64,000 bases of DNA from positions 63,933 to 127,932 of the forward strand of contig LSRX01001362.1 in NCBI GenBank assembly GCA_001939145.1, in the 5' to 3' direction. Below the pieces are notes generated by a model that was not told the DNA's origin, did not search any database, and saw only the letters and a program-made list of their open reading frames with translations. The translations under genes were made by a program, and so were the position numbers. The stretch is from Symbiodinium microadriaticum (taxonomy: Eukaryota; Sar; Dinophyceae; Suessiales; Symbiodiniaceae). Below, piece by piece: positions 23,221 to 34,204 of the stretch. Every line of letters begins with the position of its first letter. Within the stretch, counting starts at the first letter, position 1.

Positions 23221-24485
23221 GGCGACCTGGGACAGGGTGTGGCTCCTTTCCGTGGTCTCCCAAGAATTTAGAGTTTAGGGGGTTAGAGTTTAGGGTTTAT
23301 GGTGGTCTCCCAAGTGCAACAATCACTAGCCATTTCTGCGGAAGTTCCTGCATTCCCTTTCCTGGCCCATCCTTGCAGCGCCAGCTTCTTTGCAAGGTCA
23401 TGCCGCTGCTGTGAAGCTCCAAGCAAACCTTGGATGCTCGTACTGCAGACGACTTGTCACGTGACACTCTTGCGCGATGGCTCCTTGAGCAAATGTTCGT
23501 ACAAGCCTAGAAGATCAAGCCTAGCCTAGAGCGCTCCTCCCGGTTCGGGGTCAGCCGGGTGGAAATCTTCTGTTAGCTCTCGCAAGAGCGAGTTGCGACG
23601 AGTATCCGTGCCTCAGGCACCACCCTTTGCACATAGCGCCTGTGGACAGTGGCCAAGCACATGGTAGTCGTGATCCGCATGCTGTAGACAGGCAAGAAGC
23701 TCTATGGGTGCACCTCCTAGCCAGTCAATGTCCCGGTATCATGAGGGGAGTAGGGCTAGGGACGAGCATTCACATCTCCACGCTGTCAGACACTTCATGG
23801 TGCATGCAAATGTACCAGCACCTCACCGTGGTCGCTGCCGAACAGAACAGATGCAGCTGTCAGGGACTTCCAGTGCTGAAAAGAGCCTCAAGGTTGTTTC
23901 TGCTTAGACTCTCCAGCAGGACAGTTGTCCAACCCGCTCAATGCTCTGCAAAGTCTGGACCGTCTCTGGCCGTTGCGACAGCCTTGGCTCAAAGACAAGT
24001 TCTGATGCAGGATCTCCGTCCACACAAACAACATGTGCGACTGTAACAGGGCGATACCACACCTCGTCGCAGATCACTCTCCAGCAACACGGCACATTGC
24101 CTGCACAGCACCAACTTTTGTTTGTTCCTGCGCGTCAGAAGTCTAGCTGGCGACGTGCTGCCAAGGCGAAAAGGCACTGCCTCCAAGCCCAGATCCTAGA
24201 AATCCTGGCATGTCTCAAAACCTGCGAGGCGCTTGGTAGCCATGGTGATCCCCATGCAAACGCACGGGGCCTAGAGACTGACTTGGAAAGGAGACGGCAG
24301 CCCTGGCCGTGCCCAGGCCGCAGCTTTCGGGGCCAATCCCACCTCAGGCGGAGCAAGCCGGGATCCAAGAGCGAGAACCAAATAAACCCAAAACTTCGAG
24401 AACTCCAGTCTATTCCCTTAACCCTGTGACATACCATTAATTACTACTTGCTAAGAGCCTGCCGAGTAGCAAGAGTTATGTCTGG
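23221..24485. other. Spacer after the p47-like gene
   Basis: Holds a short TTTAGGG stretch at about 23268-23300. No supported exon is visible. Open frames on both strands look random. Confidence 0.45.
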
Positions 24486-24499
24486 CATTTTGGCTCAAG
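24486..24499 (+). other. Dinoflagellate spliced-leader relic
   Basis: CATTTTGGCTCAAG matches the last 14 bases of the conserved dinoflagellate spliced leader, which ends CCATTTTGGCTCAAG. The match stops upstream (TCTGG instead of GTAGC). Such truncated leaders in the genome are known marks of mRNAs reverse-transcribed and re-inserted after trans-splicing. A methionine-initiated, intron-free frame begins 70 bp downstream at 24570, which fits a short 5' leader of a retroposed mRNA. Confidence 0.75.
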
Positions 24500-24569
24500 T
24501 GCCGGGACCTCAGGTCCTGCAAGATTTTACCAGCTTTCGTTCCCTTTTTTCTCATCGCGACCGTTGATC

Positions 24570-25366
24570 ATGGCATCTTCCCCCGCGGAAGCTATGGCAT
24601 CCAGCATGGAGACCGTGGAAAGCATCCCACAGCCACAGGAATGGGAGGAGAAGCTGCTGGACGAAGGCGCAAGGGCGACCCCTCTCCACAACTTTCAAGC
24701 TCACGAAGATGAGGAGGTTGATTCAGTGCTGTCCTCCTTTGCCCAAAGACTCAAAGAAGTGGCCATGGCCATGGCCAAGCTAGTTAAAAGTAAAAGTGGT
24801 CAAGATCGCCAAGGACTCCGAAATGCAGGTTAGCCCTCGAGGGCTTCCCCGCAGACAAGCGAGCTGCAAACCAAGCAAAACAGCGCATCTGCTCCAGCCT
24901 AAACAAAGATTTGGACCCGGGCAGGCGTGGAAAGGGTCCTGGAGGTCTACCAGATCTGCAAGAAGCAGTTGAAGCAGGACCGCCTCTTCTCGGTGGAGTC
25001 CCGCTACAAGCGCCCGGGCATCGGGCACAGCAGCCACCGCCTGGACCCGGGGTAGAACGAGGCGAAACTCAGGTGTGCTTTGGGCAAAGCGGAGGGGAAG
25101 TGCCAGCCCTCCCGCCCACAATATGGCCGTGGTCCGCGATCAAGCTGGGTGAGTGCATGCATGCTGCCAAAACCATCCAGTATTCTGATCGGTCTTCCGC
25201 ACTGCAACTCTACGAGCCGCTGTCAGTTAGCGCATGGCTTCAAGGTTCGCCACTTGCGGGATGGAGGAGGCAAGCCATCCCCGGGCGGCTGCAGACAGGC
25301 GGAAGGGCCCCCGGCTGCAATCACTCTGAAAGCTAAGCTTTTGTGGAGAAGATTGGGACCCGCCTG
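24570..25366 (+). pseudogene. Retroposed, frameshifted gene copy after spliced-leader relic
   Basis: The frame from ATG at 24570 reads MASSPAEAMASSMETVESIP and later DEEVDSVLSSFAQRLKEVAM up to 24833. Protein-like sequence then continues without introns but hops frames: LEGFPADKRAANQAKQRICS around 24840, VYQICKKQLKQDRLFSVESR then YKRPGIGHSSHRLDPG around 24943-25050, and NEAKLRCALGKAEGKCQPSR after 25056. Frame changes without splice signals indicate a decayed processed copy. The product is not recognised; the Lys/Arg-rich segments could be nucleic-acid binding. Confidence 0.5.
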
Positions 25367-25864
25367 AAGCGCCCCCACTGGGGGCCATGTGAACTACTCT
25401 TTTGCGGAGACTTACCGCCTCCAGATCCGTGAGACCTTCATGGAAGAGGTCCCAGTAAAAATGGTCATTGGGAGCATTGTGGATGGTCGGAAGATAATCT
25501 CTGCCCATGCCCCATGGCTGGGATTGAATCAGACAAGGTCCGATCCATCTTCGACGGATCAAAGGGAGGTGCTAGCCTCCGCATCCAATAGCATACGGCG
25601 GAGAAGACCGCTGCTCCCACGGTCATAAAAATGTCGAGTGCCTGCACTGGCTACTGGCATCGCGAAGCATCTGAAGGCGGCGCATGCCTCCCGAGTGCAG
25701 GTGCCCTTGGCCTTGAGCCGACATGGTGACTGCCCTTTCAGGTGGACCAACATGTGGCCACCAGCGAAGTTCCCCTGTCATATCATACCCAAACACTCAG
25801 GAGGAGTGGTGCCTCTGCAAGGCTGATGAAGCGAAAGCCCACACTGCATACACCCTGAACCTTC

Positions 25865-26139
25865 GCATACAACCAGGGGGACCTTTACTCCATCCTCAAC
25901 GACAAATCGAAGAAGATGCCTATAATTCGGTGATCTTGATGGAGATTCTTCTTCAGCCGCACCGCCATGGCATACAGCTTGCAACTTCCCACGCCCAGCG
26001 TGACTTCAACACCTGGGCAGATGAGCTGACCCATCCTGACTTCCATGGTTTCACCCCAGATCTTCAGCTCCCTGTGGAGCGGACCCTTTGGCATTTCACG
26101 CTTGTGAGATCGATCCTGGTCGATACCATTTTCGACTAG
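25865..26139 (+). pseudogene. Reverse-transcriptase/RNase H-like C-terminal remnant
   Basis: The plus-strand frame contains HAQRDFNTWADELTHPDFHG and FTPDLQLPVERTLWHF before a stop at 26137-26139. The pattern RDxNxWADxLTHPxFxGF resembles the RNase H-like tail of retrotransposon polyproteins abundant in dinoflagellate genomes; this is recalled family knowledge, not a search. The preceding frame shifts (GDLYSILNDKSKK in another frame near 25880), so the element is broken. It may be part of the retroposed unit starting at the spliced-leader relic, or a separate insertion. Confidence 0.5.
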
Positions 26140-28374
26140 TCTCCTGCTCCCGATGAGGCTGTGGCTGCCTCCTGCCTCGGCTTTCTGTTGAACGGCACAG
26201 GCTTTCTCTACCTAGGTCTTGTTGCGGTGGAAGTCCGGACTCCAGGTGCCTTTCGCCCTGACTGTCCGGACACCAGCCCAGGAGGTTTTAGACCGAGCCT
26301 TCGACCGAAGGGCTTCGGCTCTGAGAGTCGGCAGCCGCACCCATCCACCATGCAAACGTGTGCCTTGCTGCCGCATGGTTTGGTGTGTCTGCCATTTGCA
26401 TGCGGATATCTGACATAGAGAAAGGTGTGCCAGGTACGGGCAACCACAGTGGCGGATATTCCTTCTTTGGATTCTTTGGCATGCGTGTGCCACCGGCTGA
26501 AACGGTGCACTTGTGAACGAGCTGCTGTGGCGATTTGCTCACGCACGATTGCAGCCACCACAACTTATATTGTTGAGCACGGTCTGCCGGGGGCCTCCCG
26601 TTTATTAGATTCTTATCAAGCCATGAAGCTTGGGCCTGTGAGGGTTTCCTCGGATGCAGGTCATCAACCTGCATCCAAACAACGGATTGAACGGTTTGTT
26701 TCAGGCTGTAGGCTTTGCAGTCGCGGAAATATTTTGAACTATCACGATGAGGTTGGGAATGTTGAGTTTCGCCCACAATTCTTTGTTTCTTTGGTCTGGC
26801 CCCTAGCCTGCAAGTGCAGGAAAGTTGGTCTGAAGGCCTTCGAAGGTTAAGTTCGTGTCAGCAAGAGGCTGTTGTGACATCGCATCTCCACAGCCTTGTG
26901 TGGACTTCTGAGGCCACGAAGCGCATGAAATATGCCCTCATGGTGTACCCTGCATGTTATTCAACATAACTGCAAGTCGGTGTGTGTGTGCGTCGGTGCG
27001 TGCCGGTGGTTTCAGTGATCGGCAGATGCACCCAGGTGAATAGACGGATCTTGACACGACCCCTCCCCGAAACGCAAATGCCAGAAAGCTGTGCAGTGTG
27101 AAGCACCCACAGCCAGGGAATGGCCGTCACTGGTGTGGGGCGCCTCCTGTGCGCTGTGATGCAGGGGCTGCTTGGGCCGGACACCTCAGAATCTCCGTTC
27201 GAAGTAGAGACCCCAGGGCGGGTTGCAGACAGTTCGGGATCTGTGCAGGAAGTAGAGTCTTGACATAGTATTACTACAGGAGAACGTGTTGTATTGCCTG
27301 CTTCACGGACCCTTCTTAGCATGTGTTCCCTGGCTCCAAGAGCCTTCCGAATCTGTGTGTGGGTTGATCACATCCCCCTTTGGGCCCCTGGATAGCTCTA
27401 ATCTGATGTAGGGACCCTCCTAGAGCAGTCTAGAGTCTAGAGCTGTCTATTGCTTGGTATAACAGTCTTTCTATAGCTTTCATAGATACTTCTGTGCCCG
27501 AGTTATGTGGAAGTTTTTTTCCTCGCACTCGAACGAGCGCGGAAACTACGCGAAAGCGGCGAGGAAGGGAGTGTTTCTGGGAGGAAGAGTATCGGGTAAC
27601 CCTCATGTCGACAGTCCTCCGAGGTTAGAAGTCTTTGCAATCCTCAATGTCTTCATCGCCTGCTGCGCTGGTACCTTCCTCTTCAAAGAGCCGGCCTCGG
27701 CGGTTCGAAAGACCACGCTGCTGGAACTCGGAGAACGTCCTGGGACACCTTAGGGGCTGGGGTGCTCAGAAACAACGTATCGGGTGCCCAAAGCAACCGT
27801 GAGGAGTGTGCTGCCGCAGCGTTGAAGATATCAGTGTTATCCTAGTCCTGGCTTAAGGAAGATGAGCGATTTGCCAGTGCCTACAAGGCTCTCTGCAGCC
27901 TGTTGCAGTGCCTATGCTTGAGCTGATTGGGCTCAGGGGCGGTGGCTTGTGAAGTTGCACATATCGACTGTGTGGATTCTGGAGCAGTGTACAATTCGTT
28001 GTTTGGATGCGGGTCTGCATTCATATTTTCGATGTTCCTTCGATACCCTTCCTCCTGCGAGCGTCACATGTTTCGGAGACTTGCAGACAGTTTTCATGCC
28101 TGCTCAGAGGTGTCCCGAGGCCTGCTTGCAGCAATGCGCCCAGCCTATTCCTCGTTTTGGCAATCAGAATCTTCCAAAAGCATCTCCTTTGGGCAGTGCC
28201 TGGCCTCCAGCGTGTGCTCAACATGCGCGGCCCAAGGCCGGACAGGTCTCGCGTTCTCTCAGTGAATCTATGTCTCTGCACGTCGCAGGTATGGGCGGAA
28301 TCCAATGCCTCATGCCCTTCATGATATTCTGTCTAGGCCAGGTTGCAGCTCAGACAGGAGCAGTGGCACTTCAA
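26140..28374. other. No supported gene
   Basis: Open frames exist on both strands (for example 27927-28265 plus and 26288-26776 minus), but none has a recognised domain or a clear exon boundary. Confidence 0.4.
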
Positions 28375-28517
28375 TAAAGCTGTTTCTCGACCTTCCTGTC
28401 TTGCCTCTCATTGGTACATATTGGTACGGCGACCACTCTGAGCCCAACTTCGTTGCAGTGAACTGCGTGCTGGACCTCCTCCTGAAAATGCGCCTCGTGC
28501 CGCCGGCAGAGTCTTGA
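28375..28517 (+). CDS. Candidate terminal exon, unknown
   Basis: The plus-strand frame reads LFLDLPVLPLIGTYWYGDHS followed by EPNFVAVNCVLDLLLKMRLV and a stop at 28515-28517. Its hydrophobic and aromatic content suggests a folded or membrane-associated segment. A plausible acceptor precedes it (AATAAAG|CTG). The product is not recognised. Confidence 0.35.
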
Positions 28518-28574
28518 GCTCGGGGTGATTGTTCTCCCTTGCCAAATCTGCCCAACCCGGTGACAAAACCAGAG

Positions 28575-28680
28575 CTACGGTTGATGATCTGAATCCTGCA
28601 TTACCCCTAATAAGGAATATACCATAATTCCCATAGTTTGGGGTCCTTAAGGTCATGCAGGATTTAGATCATCAACAGTA
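28575..28680 (+). mobile_element. MITE-like inverted-repeat element, copy 3
   Basis: Starts CTACGGTTGATGATCTGAAT and ends GATTTAGATCATCAACAGTA. It shares its interior with copy 2, including AATATACCATAATTCCCATA and GGGTCCTTAAGG. No obvious target-site duplication is visible here. Confidence 0.85.
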
Positions 28681-29163
28681 TGTCGCCCTCCGTGCCTGTG
28701 CCAGATCACGATCTTCCCATTTGGCCTCTTCTTCTTGGCGAGCTGTGCGTGCCAAGGAGCCTGAGAGCTCAGTTGCAGCTGCCTTCAACCATTGTTTATA
28801 CCGTTCTGGACCTGTCTAGTGGGGTGTGCAGAAAACGATGGCGAGGAACGCATGTAGGACGTATATCATATACTACTGCTTGCTGTGCTATGTCCGCAGA
28901 ACTCCCTTCCGGGATGGCTAACCGCGGCTGGCCGCTACATGGGTTAACGCTCGTGCATGTCATTTAGCGCACAAGTGCACACCGCAAATAAGCCCATGAA
29001 GCCTTTGCGAATCAAGCCCATGAAACTTTTGAAACTAGAGTGAGGTGCTGCCGAAGAGCTGCTGAGGTTGGGGCCTACAATGCCTGGGCGGTGTTCCCCA
29101 CTGAGAGTCCTTACATCACGGGGGCTCGTGCTTGAGCAAGGATTCCTGTGAGTGGCATTTTTA

Positions 29164-29724
29164 CTAGTGAGGTACAAGATTGCACGCGATCTGGCTCCTC
29201 AAGAGGGCACGGAGATGGGTGGGAGCCTTGACTTGCCTGTGAGCCATATCGTGTGCCCAACATACAGTATGTGACTTGTCACTCCTCATGTCATGCTGTT
29301 CCGAACTGGATTTAGGTGGGGGTGGCTTCGTACAAGGACGAGCAACTCTTGAAATCGGGGGCAGGGAGGGATTGAGATTCGACAGTGCTGCCAGGTCGGA
29401 CAGGACGGTTTTGTTCAGTGATGCCAAACCTAAGCCAACGAAGGGCATGTGAGTGGCGTGTGGCCCGGCAGGCATCATGTCCAACTGCCCATAAACGATA
29501 GAAGGTGACTTATATGGGTTAAACGCTTCCTTCTGCCCCCGACGAGGAGAGCAGGCCGGCTTAAACAGCGACGCGCCCTCTTCCCAATCGCAGGCTCGGG
29601 CTGCAGGGGTTGAGGCTCGCTTCTGAAGGGGACGACGAGCTTTCCGGGGTTCAGAGGAAGAGATGTTCGTAGGCGTGTGCTCTTTCGTTTGCATCCGTCG
29701 TTGGCTGACAGGGCTTCCAACCAT
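29164..29724 (-). CDS. Orphan minus-strand open frame, 186 codons
   Basis: The longest uninterrupted minus-strand frame in a stretch where other candidate exons are plus. It encodes basic, Ser/Pro-rich sequence with NPYKSPSIVYGQLDMMPAGP and MPFVGLGLASLNKTVLSDLA. It has no recognised domain and no repeat basis. It could be an unspliced gene, part of a retroposed copy, or chance in GC-balanced DNA. Confidence 0.25.
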   Translation of the reverse strand: MVGSPVSQRRMQTKEHTPTNISSSEPRKARRPLQKRASTPAARACDWEEGASLFKPACSPRRGQKEAFNPYKSPSIVYGQLDMMPAGPHATHMPFVGLGLASLNKTVLSDLAALSNLNPSLPPISRVARPCTKPPPPKSSSEQHDMRSDKSHTVCWAHDMAHRQVKAPTHLRALLRSQIACNLVPH

Positions 29725-30652
29725 TCACCGGATCGGGGAGCCGTCTTGGTCGCAGACCTGGCAAGTGAGTGGTGGTTTCCCATGGACGATGCCAGAATGC
29801 CGCGCAAGCGTCCGACTGCCTGACTGAGTGGAGTCCGCATGACTGAGGTGGCTGAAACTCGTCTACATTCCGCGCGTGAGGGAAAGGGCATTTGCCAAAG
29901 GATTTCCAGACGTTTCCAGTCTCAATCTGTTTGCTGCCGATCAGTGATCGTGTGTTGGCTCACTTCGTCCATCTGCTCAAGCTTTGGTCACAATGTAGGA
30001 AAGCCCGTCCCCCATTCGTGGCCATCATTCATCTCAAGCGCATTAAGTTTCTCGACACACGTAAGCCGCAGCTTTCGACACTGATGCACAGGACCAGCGG
30101 CACAGAAGCCAAAGAGCCAGAAATTTTACAACCAATTTAGATTTGGATTGGCGGTGTGAGATGGATGCGGCATCCTGGCTGTCTTCCCTGGTGACCCAAG
30201 CAGATGACGTGGAGATGCCCGGCCGAAAGTCGAAAGCCGCGGGTAGGAATGCACACCGTCCAAGAAAGGCCTTCAAAGTTGACCTGCCCTGTGACCTTTG
30301 GGGAGCACCGATGGGCCATGATGGCCTGTGCAGAACGGATTACTGCAGCCCGTGCCCCTGACATCCCAAGAACAAAAGGTGAGTCTGCGATGGCCGAGGT
30401 GCTCCCAGCACAGATGCACACGGAAGACATGCAAAAAAAGACTGTCGAGCAGTACGCGGTACTTCACCATTGTACAAGGCATCAAAGATAGAGGGTCGCT
30501 TCCACACCCACCATGCCATGAACTCCATGAGCATCATTACGAAGCAAGAGTTTGTGACGAAGTGGTCTCAGGACTCCAGAAGACCAGCCGGAAGGCCAGG
30601 GCGATGCAGCCGCGCAGCGGGAAGCTGAAGCCGTTCCAGCGCCTTCGTCTGC

Positions 30653-30960
30653 TAAACCCTAAACCCTAAACCCTAAGGCTGCCCTGGCCAGTAGCCTCAG
30701 CCTGTAAGGCATTCCGACTAACCGAACAGGGCAGGAGGAAAAGGGGTGACAAAAAAAAAAAAACCCTAAGGCTGAAGGGCTTCTAGGGATTGAGCACCTT
30801 GTTCTTGGTATGAAAGCCTCCCGACACCCCGCCTCAGCCAAACTGGCATTCTGGATTCTCCCCGGGCAGACGGAAAAGAGGTGTCAAAAAAAAACCCTAA
30901 TCCCAAAATCCCAAAACCCAAAACCCTAAAAACCCTAAACCCTGAACCCTGCACCCTAAG
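30653..30960. repeat. Two CCCTAAA-type arrays around paired A-runs
   Basis: CCCTAAA units at 30653-30677 and degenerate CCCTAA/CCCAAAA units at 30893-30960. Between them two similar motifs occur: GGTGACAAAAAAAAA plus CCCTAAGG at about 30746-30770, and GGTGTCAAAAAAAA plus CCCTAATC at about 30880-30901. They look like a small duplicated module ending in telomere-type sequence. Confidence 0.6.
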
Positions 30961-31142
30961 GCAGCAAGCCAAGCGCCGAAGCCAAGAGCCGACTCCAACC
31001 CTTCGAGGCCCAGCCCATCAGCCCCGGGTCCGGCTCACCACTAAAAACAGCGCCAAACCCCAAAAGAAATGACTAAAGGACCCTATGCAAAAACTTTCCT
31101 AAGCTTTCTAAGAAGGCCCTTCAGCCCTAAGCCCTGAAGTCC

Positions 31143-31255
31143 TTTGTAAGGCGGCAGAGAGGGCTTTGGAGGAGCTGCTGAGCGCCGGCTTTCCGAAAGC
31201 CCGCGCAGAGGCGGCCCTCGCTGCGAGCACTTGGGCCAAAAGTGCACCGGAAGGT
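31143..31255 (+). CDS. Candidate exon with UBA-like helix pattern
   Basis: The plus-strand frame reads KAAERALEELLSAGFPKARA followed by EAALAASTWAKSAPEG. The pattern L-x-x-L-L-x-x-G-F-x-x-x-x-A-x-x-A-L resembles a ubiquitin-associated domain, though one helix is too little for a firm call. Boundaries are uncertain. It is the same strand as the neighbouring candidates. Confidence 0.35.
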
Positions 31256-31436
31256 CGGTGAAAGCGGTGTGAAAGCGGTGTGAAAGCGGTGATATGGCCA
31301 CTCTCTCACTGTTCGGGGGGCATCGATGAAAAGTCGACTCATGAGGCTTGAATTTCCACTTCGGACCTCACTCATGCGACTAGCTGTGCGGCTTGGCATC
31401 CTCAAGCTTGAGCGATGTGCTGAGGCGACGGTGATT

Positions 31437-31663
31437 TGGACGAGGCGATCGGGATTGGGATTGAGAAGGGGTTCTGTTCGTTGCCGATCGCGGCTTTCAG
31501 TCTGTTTCTGGAGGCCCTGGCCGCGCTGGCTCGGAAGCCTCAAGACGAAGAGGCCGCCGAGCTCCCAGCGCCCGAGGTTTCCGAGAAGGCGGCCGTGGCC
31601 TGGCCTGGCCTTGGCCTTGGCAGCAAGAAAGGAAGCCTTGCCTGCAGCCGAGGTGCAGTGTAG
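31437..31663 (+). CDS. Candidate exon, Ala/Leu/Glu-rich
   Basis: The plus-strand frame contains DEAIGIGIEKGFCSLPIAAF and EALAALARKPQDEEAAELPA. It is helix-prone and Ala-rich with no recognised family. Another plus frame here is Arg-rich and less protein-like. Confidence 0.3.
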
Positions 31664-32098
31664 CCTCACGGAGCAGGGCGAGTTGGTGATGCCGGGCTCC
31701 CCAGAAAGGAAGTCCAAGCTGCTTTGAATGGTCGAGACTGAGTCGTAGCCACACTGCCACAGGGGTCGGAGGGGTAGTTTCTCATCGGTTCCCTTCGAAA
31801 GCGAACTGTCGAGGTTACTCCCTGGAGATTCCCTGCGCCCTGGACCACTGGGCCGGTTCTTGGTTTCACGCTGCAGGGGGTACCTGTAGCGGCAGCTTCC
31901 TCAAGTGCTTGTTTCGAGTGGGGCGTAAGTAAGATTGGGATTGGGTATGCAACTCCGACCTGCGGTGGTGGAAGCCCAGACGATGTCTGTCGTCACTTCC
32001 CAGATTGATGCAGCACTGCACAACTGCGGCAGGACCCGTCGTCGGGCGAAAGATGCTGAGCAGAACGACAGTAGCAATGGGAAGTCATACCAAGGAGA

Positions 32099-32326
32099 GT
32101 GAAGCAGCAGATCGCAACTGCCCAAACTGTGCTTTGGGAGCGATTCCCAAGGAAGCCAGATGGTGGAGTCCTGTTTGATGGCATGGACGACTGGCTCTGG
32201 GAGCTGTACGAAGGACATCGCCCGCGGCCAAGTACCTTGTCATCGTCCCGAGAACCCCAGAAGGAAGAGACGACGGAGGGAGAGCTGGCGGGAGGGAGGG
32301 GGAAGGGGAGCATGGGGAAAGAGTAA
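32099..32326 (+). CDS. Candidate small coding region, unknown
   Basis: The plus-strand frame from ATG at 32099 reads KQQIATAQTVLWERFPRKPD, then GGVLFDGMDDWLWELYEGHR, and ends in an acidic and Gly-rich tail with a stop at 32324-32326. Its Trp-rich middle argues against repeat translation. It could be a single-exon small protein or an exon read into an intron. Confidence 0.35.
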   Translation: MKQQIATAQTVLWERFPRKPDGGVLFDGMDDWLWELYEGHRPRPSTLSSSREPQKEETTEGELAGGRGKGSMGKE

Positions 32327-33033
32327 GAGGAATAAGAGGTTAATGGATGCGTCTGCAATCCGAGTCACTTGCCGTCATTTTGATGAGGCCGGACAGCTCG
32401 CAACATCGTTAAAGGTGTTGCTTTTTCAGCCATGTGTTCATGATCGAGAGATAGCCGAAACTCACAGACGGTGCTAATGTGCAAGCTTAAGGAGCAAAAC
32501 CCTGTATCCAGCATAGGCATAGTGCGGATGAGCTTGTTATAGCAGCACACGGCTTCGCTGGTTGACATTGTATTCCTCCGCCAAAGTTCATGACGCAGAG
32601 AGACCTCAACCGGTTGCCATTGAAAGCAAGCAAGACAGTGGCCAAAGAGAAGCACTGAGAGGGACAAGAAGCGGAGACTCGCCGGCTAGGGTGAATATTT
32701 TTGGGCAGGCAGCCTGCCTGCTTCGTTCGACACTGCGGCCGCCGTGGCAGCTCTGGAGGAGACCGGACTGTCGTCTTAATCGCCTGGGCTTGATGGCTGG
32801 ATTTGGGAAAACGGACCTTTGCAAGCAAGCGGGTGGCTACCACGGTCAGGTCAGCTGTTTTGTAAGAATGAAAGGTTGGGACGTGTGTTGAATTGGTTTC
32901 CGAAAGCCAGCTAGCGCGCAATGTATGCAGTGGCTGGCTGTTGATGAACTATTCCCTCATTTTAGGGGTTCTTTGTTTGCCGTGGGAGAGGCGGAGGATG
33001 TTTCACAGTACCTTCTTCTTGCTTGGGCTGCAG

Positions 33034-33114
33034 GATGGAGCGCCATATGTTTGGGACGATTTCGCGACCTTGGACGAAATCAAGGCGGTTGTGGGTCTTC
33101 AGTTCTTCCCTTAA
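33034..33114 (+). CDS. Candidate terminal exon, unknown
   Basis: After CTGCAG|G the frame reads DGAPYVWDDFATLDEIKAVV and then GLQFFP and a stop at 33112-33114. The AG|G acceptor and composition support an exon. No family is recognised. Confidence 0.35.
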   Translation, partial: DGAPYVWDDFATLDEIKAVVGLQFFP

Positions 33115-33717
33115 AGCGACCGTTCACCTGCGAACCTCCGTAGGAGGCGAACAGTGCCCTCGAGGACATGTTCCAGAGGAGCGGGGCTACTTGTACCGGA
33201 GACAACGAGCAGACATGGGCCACATGATGCCACATGGGCACATGCATGTCCAGCACGGCGCGTCTCTTGCGGTCTCTGCCTCCGGGAGGCGGGAGCTGAC
33301 GCGGGGCTCCAGCGGCTTGGCAAAGCCCACTGGCCAGGCCCGGCCTGGCCCAGGACTGTCCGTGAACCGAGGCCTCTGGGTCGATGAGTGCGCGGAAGGC
33401 GGCCACGCTCGGAATCGACGCGCTCTGGAGGCAGCGCCACTCTGCGAGACATGTAGATGAGAAGAATCCAAGGCTCTGTAGACCCTGAAGTCAGACGTCA
33501 GGGACAGCGCCGCGACGATGCATGCGGCTTTTGGGATGTGCAAGGCGCAATATCGGAACGTCAACTTCAGCTTCAGCTTCCGAGCTTCACCAACTCTCAA
33601 TCTCCAAGCTCCGTAAAGCCACGGAAGGCGGGGAGCCAGCGCCGCCCGCGCCGATCCTGCGGCTCTTCAGGCGCTTGGAGGCCGCTGCTGCCAGGCAGGA
33701 GCCGATGGGATCCTGAC

Positions 33718-33805
33718 AGAATACAATATAATATAGTTAATATAGTATAGTATAATATAATGTATAATAATATAATATAATTTATATAATGTAGTATAAT
33801 AGGGT
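33718..33805. repeat. Pentanucleotide array (TATAA)n, imperfect
   Basis: AATATAATATAGTATAGTAT-type units with a 5-bp period, like the array at 20681-20892. Confidence 0.85.
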
Positions 33806-34093
33806 CACCGCACCGGTCACTGTGAAGGTTACTCTTTAGGGGCCTTCAGGGTTACTCGAAGGGTTGCTTGTGGGCTTCAGGTGAACCTCAAACTAGGATA
33901 TGCTTCTGGTGACGGGTCTTTCAACAGCGCCAAAAGATCCTGAGCCCCGCAAAGATGACCTCCTACATATACCTAGCTTAGATATTTGTACACCCCCCCA
34001 CACAATGATATGTATATATATATATATACATACACACACACACATACAATCTAGGATATATGCATACATGCATGTATATATGCATGTATCTAC

Positions 34094-34094
<1 letters not shown>

Positions 34095-34124
<30 letters not shown>

Positions 34125-34165
34125 CAGATAGACAGATAGACAGATAGACAAATAGACAGATAGAC

Positions 34166-34202
<37 letters not shown>

Positions 34203-34204
34203 CT
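34095..34204. repeat. Compound tetranucleotide microsatellite (GATA)n-(GATAGACA)n-(GACA)n
   Basis: The array begins as pure GATA, passes through alternating GATA/GACA and ends as pure GACA, a gradient of one transition. The minus strand reads as repeated LSVCLSVC peptide, which is an artefact. Confidence 0.95.

Noticed and set aside
23983..23996. Second spliced-leader-like match (CTTGGCTCAAAG)
   Set aside because: It lacks the CATTTT core and the final CAAG; only about nine bases match, which is expected by chance.
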